Assembly (NCBI GenBank): GCA_029287695.1 | Contig: JARFQQ010000203.1 | Coordinates: forward strand, 1-7,924 | Direction: 5' to 3' | DNA: 7,924 bases | Source: Gammaproteobacteria bacterium | GTDB taxonomy: Bacteria > Pseudomonadota > Gammaproteobacteria > Chromatiales > Chromatiaceae | In this document: one piece after another, positions 1-7,169 of the stretch | Layout of the letters: the number at the start of each line of letters is the position of its first letter | Position numbering within the stretch: the stretch's first letter is position 1 | Position numbers and translations under genes: made by a program | Notes under the pieces: model-generated | Told to the model about the DNA's origin: nothing | What the model saw: only the letters and a program-made list of their open reading frames with translations | The model's database searches: none

Positions 1-403
1 GCTCGTCGACTGGCTGCATTACAACGGCTACGCGATGGTCACGAAACCGGCCAAGGAATTCACCGACTCGATGGTCCGGCGGAAGATCAAGGGCAACATG
101 GACATCGATCTGGCGGTGAACGCCATGGAGATCGCGCCGCATGTCGATCACATCGTGCTCTTCTCCGGCGACGGCGATTTCCGGCCCTTGGTCGAATCGC
201 TGCAGCGGCAGGGCGTCCGGGTTTCGGTCGTCTCGACGATCCGGTCGAGCCCGCCGATGATCGCGGACGATCTGCGCCGCCAGTGCGACAACTTCATCGA
301 GCTCGAGGAGCTGCGCGAGGTGATCGGGCGGCCGCCGCGCACTGAGGCGATGCAGCAGTCGCGCGCGCCTGTGACCGCGGACGCCGACGCCGACGGGGAG
401 TGA
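1..403 (+). CDS. NYN/LabA-type (PIN-like fold) domain protein, 5' end cut off by the window
   Basis: The reading frame is open from base 2 and ends at TGA 401-403, giving 133 visible codons. The true start lies upstream of the window. Two conserved blocks identify the LabA-like/NYN family: KGNMDIDLAV (bases 89-118), which carries acidic residues of the nuclease-like fold, and LFSGDGDF (158-181). These are followed by a hydrophobic strand (VRVSVVS), then IADDLRRQ and an FIELEEL segment. The first catalytic-type Asp motif expected near the N-terminus is not in view. The last 25 or so residues are a polar Asp/Ala-rich tail. NYN proteins have a PIN/FLAP-type nuclease fold and are presumed to act on RNA or DNA; for most bacterial members the substrate is unknown. 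The stop codon overlaps the start of the next gene (GTGA). The family call is secure, but the biochemical role is not. Confidence 0.88.
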   Translation, partial: LVDWLHYNGYAMVTKPAKEFTDSMVRRKIKGNMDIDLAVNAMEIAPHVDHIVLFSGDGDFRPLVESLQRQGVRVSVVSTIRSSPPMIADDLRRQCDNFIELEELREVIGRPPRTEAMQQSRAPVTADADADGE

Positions 404-1038
404 TCCCGCCCGATCCGGCGCCGGGCTGCGCGATCTGTCCGCGTCTCGTCGCCTACCGCGAAGACACGCGCGCGAAGCATCCGGAGTGGTACAACGGGGC
501 GGTGCCGTCATTCGGCGACGCGGAGGCCCGGCTGCTGGTTCTCGGGCTGGCGCCCGGCGTGCGGGGGGCCCATCGCACAGGCCGGCCGTTCACCGGGGAT
601 TACGCGGGCGATCTGCTTTACGCGACGCTGACGAAGTTCGGATTCGCCAACGGGAAATTCGCGGCCGATCCGGCGGACGGGCTGGAGCTTCACGACTGCA
701 TGGTGACGAACGCGGTGCGCTGCGTGCCGCCGCAGAACAAGCCGGTTGCCGACGAGATCAATCACTGCAATGCCTATCTTGCAGAGGAACTCGATCAGGT
801 ACCCGATGGTGGTGTCATCCTCGCGCTGGGCCAGATCGCGCACAAGGCAGTCGTGCGTGCCACCAGCGGGCGGCAGAAAGATCATCCTTTCGGGCACGGA
901 CTGCAGACGGAACTGGCTCGCGGGATCAGGCTGGTCGACTCCTACCACTGCAGCAGATACAACACCCAGACCAGGCGTCTCACGCCGGCGATGTTCGACG
1001 CGGTTTTCAGTGAAATCCGCGCTATGCTCGGGTCATGA
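400..1038 (+). CDS. Family-5 (UdgB-type) uracil-DNA glycosylase, Fe-S cluster type
   Basis: A 212-residue enzyme expected to excise uracil, and possibly other deaminated bases, from DNA to start base-excision repair. Four cysteines are placed as in Fe-S uracil-DNA glycosylases: C10 and C13 (CAIC), C108 (NAVRC) and C123 (NHC). The active-site loop reads GLAPGVRGAHRTGRPFTGD (residues 49-67). It lacks the water-activating Asp/Asn of families 1 and 4, which is the hallmark of family 5. The second motif is HCSRYN at 183-188, where many relatives have HPS. ILALGQIAHKAV (140-151) is the usual core strand-helix. The GTG at 400-402 is the only credible start, because C10 must be kept and no in-frame ATG lies between it and the upstream gene. 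A GGGGA run directly abuts it, too close for an ideal ribosome site, so coupling to the NYN gene is likely. The stop overlaps the uvrC start (ATGA). Family 4 is the main alternative, but the motif fits family 5 better. Confidence 0.9.
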   Translation: MIPPDPAPGCAICPRLVAYREDTRAKHPEWYNGAVPSFGDAEARLLVLGLAPGVRGAHRTGRPFTGDYAGDLLYATLTKFGFANGKFAADPADGLELHDCMVTNAVRCVPPQNKPVADEINHCNAYLAEELDQVPDGGVILALGQIAHKAVVRATSGRQKDHPFGHGLQTELARGIRLVDSYHCSRYNTQTRRLTPAMFDAVFSEIRAMLGS

Positions 1039-2852
1039 GCGAAACCGGCCGATTCGATCACAAGCGTTTTCTGAAGAACCTCACGACCCGCCCGGGTGTG
1101 TATCGCATGCTCGCGGATGATCGCGAGGTCCTCTACGTCGGCAAGGCGAAAAATCTCAGGAAACGGGTCTCGAGTTATTTCACGCGCTCGCTCAATCGCC
1201 GCATCCAGCTCATGGTCTCGCAGATCCGTGATATCGAGATCACCATCACCAGCAGCGAGGCCGAGGCACTCATTCTCGAGAACCAGCTGATCAAGTCACT
1301 TAAGCCGCGCTACAACGTGCTGCTGCGAGACGACAAGAGTTATCCCTATCTCTACCTCTCCGGCGATGCGTTCCCCCGCCTGGCTTTCCACCGCGGCGCG
1401 CGCAAGGCGAAAGGACGCTATTTCGGACCCTATCCGAGCAGCGGTGCTGTGCGTGAAACGCTGCACCTGATCCAGAAAGTGTTTCCCGTGCGGCAGTGCG
1501 AGGAGAGCTTCTATCGAAACCGCAGCCGTCCATGCCTGCAATACCAGATCAAGCGCTGCTCGGCGCCCTGCGTGGGCCTGGTCACGGAGCAGGACTACAA
1601 CCGGGACGTTACACATACGCGACGCTTCCTCGAGGGCAAGGCGACAGAAGTCATCGAGGCGCTTACCGAAGAGATGGAGCAGGCCTCAGTACAGCTGGAG
1701 TTCGAGAAAGCCGCTCGCCTGCGGGATCAGATCATCAGCCTGCGGAAGATCCAGGAACGCCAGTATGTCAGTGGCGAAAAGGGTGATCTCGACATCGTCG
1801 CAGCCACGATGGAGGCCGGCCGGGCCTGTGTGCAGGTCTTTACGATCAGGAGCGGCAGGAATCTCGGGAACCGCTCCTTCTTCCCGCGTATCGCCGTCGA
1901 CACGGAGATCGAACAGCTTGTCGCGGCTTTTCTGACACAGCACTATCTCGAACGCGCCGTTCCGGGCGAGATCCTCGTCTCGCATCTTCCGGAGGACCGG
2001 GAACTGCTGCAGGAAGTGCTCAGTGCGCAGAAGGGGAGTCGTGTCGCGATACGCCAGCGCGTCCGCGGCGAACGCCAGCGCTGGCTCAGCCTCGCACAGG
2101 AGAATGCGGCCGCTGCCCTGCGGGCGCGGCTGGCCGATCAGAGCGGAATGCTCGAGAGCTATCAGCAACTGCAGGATGCGCTCGGCCTCGATGAAATGCC
2201 GCAAACCATGGAATGCTACGACATTTCACATACCCAGGGAGAACGCACGGTCGCTTCCTGTGTTGTTTTCGACCAGCAGGGTCCCGCCCGGCAGCACTAC
2301 AGGCGTTTCAACATCCGCAAGGCTGCGGCCGGAGATGATTACGCGGCCATGCAGGAGGTCATCACTCGCCGCTTCGCGCGCATCCGGCAGGGAGAAACCC
2401 GCATGCCCGACCTTGTTATCATCGACGGTGGCAAGGGACAGCTCTCCCGGGTTGCCGAAACCCTTGCCGAGATCGGGGTGACCGGCGTCAACCTTCTGGG
2501 TATTGCGAAAGGGCCCGATCGCAAACCCGGCATGGAGCGTCTCTTCTTGTACCCTGATAGCAAGGCGCTTATACTGCCGGCCAGTTCTCCGGCGTTGCAC
2601 CTGTTGCAGCAAATACGCGACGAGTCGCACCGTTTTGCGATCACCGGCCACCGCAAGCAGCGCGCCAGGGCCCGCAAGGCCTCCGTGCTCGAGGAGATCG
2701 CCGGTGTCGGGCCGCGCAGACGCAGGGATCTTCTGCGTCACTTCGGCGGCCTGCAGGAACTTGTCAGTGCCGGCGAGGAAGACATCGCCGCCGTCGAGGG
2801 CATCAGCCGGGCGCTGGCGAAACGCATCTATCAACATTTACATGGTGAATAG
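1035..2852 (+). CDS. uvrC: UvrABC system protein C (excision endonuclease subunit)
   Basis: A 605-residue UvrC (E. coli 610) that makes both incisions around DNA lesions after UvrA/UvrB have loaded. The N-terminal GIY-YIG nuclease spans about residues 16-95, with GVY at 21-23, YVGKAKNLRKR at 34-44 and E82 in LILENQLIK; it makes the 3' cut. The UvrB-binding UVR motif lies around 203-240 (LEFEKAARLRDQI). The C-terminal RNase H-like nuclease makes the 5' cut and retains its acidic residues: D396 in ECYDISH, D434/D435 in GDDYAAM and D464 in VIIDGGKGQ. H532 in RDESHRFA is also present. A helix-hairpin-helix pair (IAGVGPRRRRDLL; VEGISRALAKRI) closes the protein at about 553-600. The cysteine cluster C155, C167, C175, C179 resembles the Fe-S cluster region described for UvrC. 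The ATG sits inside the glycosylase stop (ATGA), with no separate strong ribosome site. All catalytic elements are intact. The gacA/uvrY gene often found upstream in this class is absent; the glycosylase is there instead. Confidence 0.98.
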   Translation: MSETGRFDHKRFLKNLTTRPGVYRMLADDREVLYVGKAKNLRKRVSSYFTRSLNRRIQLMVSQIRDIEITITSSEAEALILENQLIKSLKPRYNVLLRDDKSYPYLYLSGDAFPRLAFHRGARKAKGRYFGPYPSSGAVRETLHLIQKVFPVRQCEESFYRNRSRPCLQYQIKRCSAPCVGLVTEQDYNRDVTHTRRFLEGKATEVIEALTEEMEQASVQLEFEKAARLRDQIISLRKIQERQYVSGEKGDLDIVAATMEAGRACVQVFTIRSGRNLGNRSFFPRIAVDTEIEQLVAAFLTQHYLERAVPGEILVSHLPEDRELLQEVLSAQKGSRVAIRQRVRGERQRWLSLAQENAAAALRARLADQSGMLESYQQLQDALGLDEMPQTMECYDISHTQGERTVASCVVFDQQGPARQHYRRFNIRKAAAGDDYAAMQEVITRRFARIRQGETRMPDLVIIDGGKGQLSRVAETLAEIGVTGVNLLGIAKGPDRKPGMERLFLYPDSKALILPASSPALHLLQQIRDESHRFAITGHRKQRARARKASVLEEIAGVGPRRRRDLLRHFGGLQELVSAGEEDIAAVEGISRALAKRIYQHLHGE

Positions 2853-2911
2853 TCTGCTGACTGCACACCATGCCATACAACCGGTTTTCTACCTGAACGA
2901 CAGGCTCTGAC

Positions 2912-3478
2912 GTGTTCTGGAATATCCCCAACAGCCTCACGCTGCTCCGCATCGTGCTGATCCCGGTACTCGTGATCCTTTTCCTGCTGCCCGTCGCCTG
3001 GGCCAGGGAGGCATCTGCCGTGGTCTTTCTCGTTGCCGCAGTGACTGACTGGTTCGACGGCTATCTCGCACGCCGCCTGGGGCAGACATCCAAGTTCGGC
3101 GCTTTTCTCGATCCTGTCGCTGACAAGCTCATGGTCGCGACGGCACTCGTGCTGCTCGTCTATGCCGATCCGCGGGTCTCGATTGCCGTTGCCGCGGTCA
3201 TCATTGTCGGGCGGGAGATTACCATCTCGTCCCTGCGCGAATGGATGGCCGAACTCGGCATGCGTGCAACCGTTGCCGTCAGTATGGTCGGCAAGATCAA
3301 GACAGCGGCCCAGATGGCGGCAATCACGCTGCTGCTCTGGAAGGACGAGCTCCTCGGGCTGCCCGTCTACGGGATTGGCCTGATGCTGCTGTACTTCGCT
3401 GCCGCCCTGACGCTCTGGTCGATGTTTGCCTACCTGAAGGCCGCCTGGCCCATCCTCAGGGATGAGACAACCGACTGA
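2912..3478 (+). CDS. pgsA: CDP-diacylglycerol--glycerol-3-phosphate 3-phosphatidyltransferase
   Basis: A 188-residue inner-membrane enzyme (E. coli 182). It transfers phosphatidyl from CDP-diacylglycerol to glycerol-3-phosphate, the committed step to phosphatidylglycerol and cardiolipin. The CDP-alcohol phosphotransferase signature is complete: D46, D49-G50, A53-R54, G63, D67 and D71, from TDWFDGYLARR through GAFLDPVADK. About four to five hydrophobic helices are visible, including residues 8-30, 36-46, 73-84, 90-101 and 150-175. The N-terminus (MFWNIPNSLTLLRI) lines up with E. coli PgsA, supporting the GTG start at 2912. An AGG lies seven bases upstream of it. The gene follows uvrC by 59 bases, the usual gammaproteobacterial pairing, and is probably cotranscribed with it. 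It is followed here by yajC rather than by tRNA genes. Confidence 0.97.
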   Translation: MFWNIPNSLTLLRIVLIPVLVILFLLPVAWAREASAVVFLVAAVTDWFDGYLARRLGQTSKFGAFLDPVADKLMVATALVLLVYADPRVSIAVAAVIIVGREITISSLREWMAELGMRATVAVSMVGKIKTAAQMAAITLLLWKDELLGLPVYGIGLMLLYFAAALTLWSMFAYLKAAWPILRDETTD

Positions 3479-3503
3479 CGCGGGGAATGGCTTGTGTCAT
3501 AAT
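3475..3503 (+). promoter_or_regulatory. Predicted sigma70-type promoter for yajC-secDF
   Basis: A -35-like CTGACG (3475-3480, 4/6 to consensus) overlaps the pgsA stop codon. After a 17-base spacer comes CATAAT (3498-3503, 5/6). A TG one base upstream of the hexamer (3495-3496) makes it an extended -10. Transcription would begin near 3510, leaving a leader of about 35 bases before the yajC ATG. This is prediction from sequence only. Confidence 0.6.
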
Positions 3504-3545
3504 CCGGCACTTTGATTTCAACAACCCAATCCAGAGATACCAACA

Positions 3546-3881
3546 ATGCTGAGTTTTCTGATATCCGACGCAATGGCCGAAGCACCTGCTGCGGCTGGTG
3601 GTGAAGCCGGCTGGACGGGACTGCTTTTTCCGTTCGTGCTGCTGGCAATCTTCTATTTCTTCCTGATCCGTCCCCAGATCAAGCGACAGAAAGAGCACAA
3701 GGCGCTCGTCGATTCGATCCAGAAGGGCGACGAAGTGCAGATCGAGGGCGGTGTCCTCGGGCGTATCACCGAGATGGGCGATGAATACGCCAGGCTCGAG
3801 ATTGCCGATGGCGTCGTCATCAAGATCCGCCGTGGCGCAGTGAGTGCTGTTCTGCCCAAGGGCTCTCTCAAAGAGATCTGA
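3546..3881 (+). CDS. yajC: Preprotein translocase subunit YajC
   Basis: A 111-residue single-span membrane protein (E. coli 110) that associates with SecD-SecF and SecYEG and assists protein export. One transmembrane helix spans about residues 24-41. It is followed by the family signature FFLIRPQIKRQKEH (38-51) and a small cytoplasmic domain with GDEVQIEGGVLGRI (61-74) and VVIKIRRGAVSAVLPKGS (90-107). The N-terminal stretch before the helix is Ala/Gly-rich. The ATG at 3546 is preceded by AGAGA (3533-3537) at an eight-base spacing. It lies 53 bases upstream of secDF and is probably in the same transcript. Unlike in E. coli, where tgt precedes yajC, the gene here follows pgsA. Confidence 0.97.
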   Translation: MLSFLISDAMAEAPAAAGGEAGWTGLLFPFVLLAIFYFFLIRPQIKRQKEHKALVDSIQKGDEVQIEGGVLGRITEMGDEYARLEIADGVVIKIRRGAVSAVLPKGSLKEI

Positions 3882-3934
3882 ACGCTCCTTCGTCAACAGA
3901 CTGACTCTCCCGACCCTTTAATGAGCTGGATGCA

Positions 3935-6730
3935 ATGAACCGCTATCCCCTGTGGAAGAACCTTATGATCCTGGCAGTGATTCTCGTCGCTGCTCTCTAC
4001 GCATTGCCGAATATCTTCGGCCAGGATCCTTCAATCGAAGTTACACCGCTGAGCAAGACCGCCGAGATCACGGACGGCTCCCTTTCGCAGGTGGAAGCCG
4101 CACTGAACCAGGCTGATTTGCCGTTCAAGCGGATCGATCGCGAGCCGGACCGGTTGCGCATCCGCTTCAATGACGGTGAAACGCAACTCAAGGCAATGGA
4201 TCATCTTCCCGAGACCATGGGCAGCGAATACGCCTTCGCTCTCAATCTCGTGGCAGACGTGCCCGAATGGCTCAGCGCGATCGGTGGTGACCCGATGAGC
4301 CTGGGCCTCGACCTGCGTGGCGGTATCCACGTGCTCATCGACGTGGATATGGACACGGCGCTCAAGAACACGCTGACCGATATCCGCACGGACATCCAGC
4401 GTTCGCTCCGCGAGGAGAAACTCTTCGGCCAGCTGCGCGTCGAGGAGACGGGCATCCGGGCACTCTTCCGCACAGAGGAGGAGCGTGACAGGGCAGAGCG
4501 CATCATGGAGGACAGCGACAGCCTGCAGGACTTCGAGGTCGATACCTTCGAAACCGACCAGGAGTTCGGTGTCACGGCTGTCTTCAGCCAGGAAGGGATT
4601 CGCCAGGCAAAGAAATTCGCACTCGAGCAGAATATCGTCACCCTCAGTAACAGGGTCAATCAGCTTGGTGTGACAGAGCCGATCGTACAGCAGCAGGGCG
4701 ACCGTCGTATCGTTGTCCAGCTGCCCGGCGTTCAGGACCCGTCACGCGTCAAGGAGATCCTGCAGGCCACGGCCACGCTCGAGTATCGCCCGGTCGATAC
4801 GGAACACAGCGTCGCCGACGCCGTCAACGGCAAGGTGCCTTTCGACTCCGAGATCCGCTATGACCGCCAGGGACAGCCGGTCCTCCTGAAGAAGGAACGC
4901 ATCGTCAGTGGAGAGAGCATCACCAACGCCTCCTCCGGACTGGATCAGCAGTCGGGCACGCCGGCTGTTTTCGTGAGCCTCGACGGCCGCGGAGCCGACA
5001 GGATGCTGCGATTCACGACCGAGAGTGTCGGCAAGCCCATGGCCGTGCTCTTCATCGAGGACCGCCCCACCGGCCAGAAGGACAGCGAGGGCAGAAGCAT
5101 CAAGAAACACGTCGAGGAGGTCATCAGCGTCGCCACGGTTCGCGAGCCCTTCGGCAGCAACTTCCAGACCACCGGTCTCGACAGCCAGCAGGAAGCACGC
5201 GACCTCGCACTCTTCCTGCGCGCCGGCGCGCTCAAGGCGCCCATCGATATCATCGAGGAACGCACCATCGGTCCGAGCCTCGGGCAGGAGAGTATCGACA
5301 AGGGCTTCAAGTCGATCATCATCGGCCTCGTACTCGTGATGATCTTCATGGCCATCTACTACAAGGTGTTCGGCCTCATCGCGAATCTCGCACTGCTCGT
5401 GAATCTCGTCATGATCGTTGCGATCCTCTCCCTGCTGCAGGCAACACTCACGCTGCCGGGTATCGCAGGCATCCTGCTGACCGTCGGTATGGCAGTCGAT
5501 GCCAATGTCCTGATATTTGAACGCATCCGCGAGGAAGTGCGTGTGGGCAGCTCCCCGCAGGCAAGCATCCAGGCCGGTTATGCCAAGGCGCTCTCGACCA
5601 TTCTCGATGCCAACATCACGACGCTCATCGCTGCCGTGCTGCTCTTCAGCTTCGGTACCGGCCCGATCAAGGGCTTCGCCGTGACACTCTTCATCGGCAT
5701 CGTCACATCCATGTTCACGGCGATTCTCGGTACCCGCGCCGTGGTCAACCTGATTTACGGCGGCAAGCGCCTCAAGAGCCTGCCGCTCGGGTTACGCATC
5801 CTCGACAAGGAGCCGCGCATCAATTTCATGAGCAAGCGCACGCTTGCGATACTCTTCTCCGGCATCGTGCTCCTTATCGCTGCAGGTTCACTTGGCCTGC
5901 GAGGCCTCAACTTCGGCATCGATTTCACGGGCGGTACGCTCATCGAGGTTGGCTACAGCCAGGATGTGGATGTCGAGGAGATCAGGGAGCAGCTTGTCGA
6001 GGGTGGTTACGGCGATGCCATGATCCAGCGCTTCGGCACGCCGCGTGACATCCTCATCCGCGTCGCTCCGCAGGATGAGATCACCAATGAAAAGATCTCG
6101 AACGACGTCTTCGCCCTGCTGGAAGCAAACCCGGACAACAAGCCGGAGTTGCGCCGTGTCGAGTTCGTGGGCCCGCAAGTTGGTGACGAGCTGACAGAAA
6201 AGGGCGGCCTCGCGATGCTCTATTCGCTGATCGCGATCCTGATCTATGTCGCCCTGCGCTTCGAATGGCGCTTCGCAGTCGGCTCTATCATCGCGCTGGT
6301 GCATGACGTTATCTTCACGGTCGGGCTTTTCTCGATCCTCTGGGCGACTTTCGACCTGCCGGTGCTGGCCGCGATCCTTGCCGTCATCGGTTATTCCCTC
6401 AACGATACGATCGTCGTCTACGACCGCATCCGTGAGAACTTCCGCAAGATTCGCAAGGGGTCGCCAATCGACATCATCAATATCTCGCTGAACCAGACGC
6501 TGTCACGCACGATCATCACCTCGTTGACGACCTTCGTGGTGCTGTTGTCGCTCTTCCTCTTCGGTGGCGAGATCATCCATGGCTTCGCAACGGCGCTCAT
6601 GATCGGTGTCGTCATCGGAACCTACTCCTCGATCTTCGTTGCGAGCGTTGCCGTGGTAATGCTCGGTATCAGGAAAGAGGATCTGATGCCGAAGCCCAAG
6701 GAGGGCGAGCTGGTCGATGAGCGGCCCTGA
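3935..6730 (+). CDS. secDF: Fused protein translocase subunit SecDF
   Basis: One uninterrupted 931-residue protein that contains all of SecD and then SecF. It is an inner-membrane, proton-motive-force-driven RND-type factor that helps pull exported proteins through SecYEG. The SecD half (about 1-618) starts NRYPLWK with a first helix at 8-26. It has the LGLDLRGG motif (123-130), a long periplasmic domain (about 130-455), and five helices between about 458 and 605. It carries VDANVLIFERIREE (521-534), with the likely proton-relay Asp D522. The SecF half (about 620-931) has a helix at 635-655, DFTGG (663-667), VEFVGPQVG (742-750) and five helices at about 758-908. It includes GYSLNDTIVVYDRIRENF (819-836; D824) and R858 in SLNQTLSRT. 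Twelve helices fit one RND-like unit. E. coli has 615- and 323-residue separate proteins; the joint here is KSLPLGLRILDKEPRINFM. Start ATG 3935 matches the family N-terminus. Function is certain; the fusion assumes the sequence carries no error near 5790. Confidence 0.97.
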   Translation: MNRYPLWKNLMILAVILVAALYALPNIFGQDPSIEVTPLSKTAEITDGSLSQVEAALNQADLPFKRIDREPDRLRIRFNDGETQLKAMDHLPETMGSEYAFALNLVADVPEWLSAIGGDPMSLGLDLRGGIHVLIDVDMDTALKNTLTDIRTDIQRSLREEKLFGQLRVEETGIRALFRTEEERDRAERIMEDSDSLQDFEVDTFETDQEFGVTAVFSQEGIRQAKKFALEQNIVTLSNRVNQLGVTEPIVQQQGDRRIVVQLPGVQDPSRVKEILQATATLEYRPVDTEHSVADAVNGKVPFDSEIRYDRQGQPVLLKKERIVSGESITNASSGLDQQSGTPAVFVSLDGRGADRMLRFTTESVGKPMAVLFIEDRPTGQKDSEGRSIKKHVEEVISVATVREPFGSNFQTTGLDSQQEARDLALFLRAGALKAPIDIIEERTIGPSLGQESIDKGFKSIIIGLVLVMIFMAIYYKVFGLIANLALLVNLVMIVAILSLLQATLTLPGIAGILLTVGMAVDANVLIFERIREEVRVGSSPQASIQAGYAKALSTILDANITTLIAAVLLFSFGTGPIKGFAVTLFIGIVTSMFTAILGTRAVVNLIYGGKRLKSLPLGLRILDKEPRINFMSKRTLAILFSGIVLLIAAGSLGLRGLNFGIDFTGGTLIEVGYSQDVDVEEIREQLVEGGYGDAMIQRFGTPRDILIRVAPQDEITNEKISNDVFALLEANPDNKPELRRVEFVGPQVGDELTEKGGLAMLYSLIAILIYVALRFEWRFAVGSIIALVHDVIFTVGLFSILWATFDLPVLAAILAVIGYSLNDTIVVYDRIRENFRKIRKGSPIDIINISLNQTLSRTIITSLTTFVVLLSLFLFGGEIIHGFATALMIGVVIGTYSSIFVASVAVVMLGIRKEDLMPKPKEGELVDERP

Positions 6731-6754
6731 GTCGGGAAGAGGCCACTGAAAAAG

Positions 6755-6782
6755 AAAAACCGGGGTTTGTCCCCGGTTTTTT
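6755..6782 (+). terminator. Rho-independent terminator, probably bidirectional, between convergent secDF and yhbY
   Basis: CCGGGG (6760-6765) pairs with CCCCGG (6771-6776) around the five-base loop TTTGT. The stem can be extended by five A-T pairs (6755-6759 with 6777-6781). A run of six T follows on the + strand (6777-6782). On the - strand the upstream A-rich run (6749-6759) reads as a T-rich tract after the same hairpin, so it can also end yhbY transcripts. Confidence 0.92.
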
Positions 6783-6799
6783 GTTGCGATGAGGAACTG

Positions 6800-7096
6800 T
6801 CAGGACGCCGGCAGCGTGATTTTCGGTTTCTTCTCGTTGCGCCGGTAGAGCACGCTCATCTGGCCGATCGTCTGGACCAGCTCTGCGCCGCTGTTGTCGA
6901 GAATGGCCTGCGTGATCGCTGCGCGTTCGTCGCGTTCTGCAGCAATCTTCACCTTGATGAGCTCGTGCGCATCGAGTGCGATCCCGACCTCGGCAAGGAT
7001 GTTGTCGTTCAGGCCGTGCTGGCCGACCATGACGACGGGCTTGAGGTGGTGGGCTCTGGAACGCAGAGCGCGTTTCTGTGCTGCTGTGAGTGACAT
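6800..7096 (-). CDS. yhbY: CRM-domain ribosome assembly RNA-binding protein YhbY
   Basis: A 98-residue protein (E. coli YhbY 97) made of a single CRM domain, a fold that binds pre-50S ribosomal particles. The sequence begins [20 protein letters not shown]. It shows the CRM GxxG loop as GQHG (25-28), then HELIKVKI (44-51) and a closing strand SVLYRR (81-86). The reading frame stays open upstream to base 7216, but the start at 7096 is chosen because it matches the conserved N-terminus. The extra 40 residues would run through the promoter region and into rlmE. The ribosome site is weak (CAGATCGC before ATG). The gene is divergent from rlmE, another 50S biogenesis factor, as in E. coli, and it ends at the shared terminator. 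Confidence 0.95.
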   Translation of the reverse strand: MSLTAAQKRALRSRAHHLKPVVMVGQHGLNDNILAEVGIALDAHELIKVKIAAERDERAAITQAILDNSGAELVQTIGQMSVLYRRNEKKPKITLPAS

Positions 7097-7109
7097 GCGA
7101 TCTGGTCTG

Positions 7110-7138
7110 TTGACGTATGGATTCAGGCAGCGCATTCT
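7110..7138 (+). promoter_or_regulatory. Possible promoter for rlmE
   Basis: TTGACG (7110-7115, 5/6 to the -35 consensus), a 17-base spacer, then CATTCT (7133-7138, 3/6 to the -10). It lies in the 73-base yhbY-rlmE divergent gap. Transcription would begin near 7145, about 25 bases before the rlmE start. The -10 is weak, so confidence is modest. Confidence 0.45.
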
Positions 7139-7139
7139 A
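7134..7139 (-). promoter_or_regulatory. Possible -10 element for yhbY
   Basis: On the minus strand the same bases read TAGAAT, 5/6 to TATAAT, about 40 bases upstream of the yhbY ATG. No good -35 is seen 16-18 bases further upstream. It overlaps the proposed rlmE -10 on the other strand. Confidence 0.3.
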
Positions 7140-7169
7140 CAGGATCCAGAATCCCCGATCCGTACATTC

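Noticed and set aside
583..954. HCS in place of HPS in the glycosylase motif as a sign of inactivity
   Set aside because: The catalytic-type His and the following Ser and Asn are kept, and I recall HCS-type motifs in relatives, so this looks like normal family variation.
2226..2837. A 203-codon open frame on the minus strand within uvrC, with others antisense at 1686-2204 and 1296-1616
   Set aside because: They lie fully opposite the conserved uvrC coding sequence, have no recognisable domains, and are expected by chance in GC-rich DNA with few stops on the opposite strand.
3479..3545. A tRNA gene after pgsA, as in E. coli
   Set aside because: The gap is only 67 bases and shows no cloverleaf or T-loop sequence; it holds a promoter instead.
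6894..7169. Long upstream extension of the rlmE frame
   Set aside because: It runs antisense through yhbY and the divergent promoter region; the RlmE family N-terminus begins at TTG 7170.
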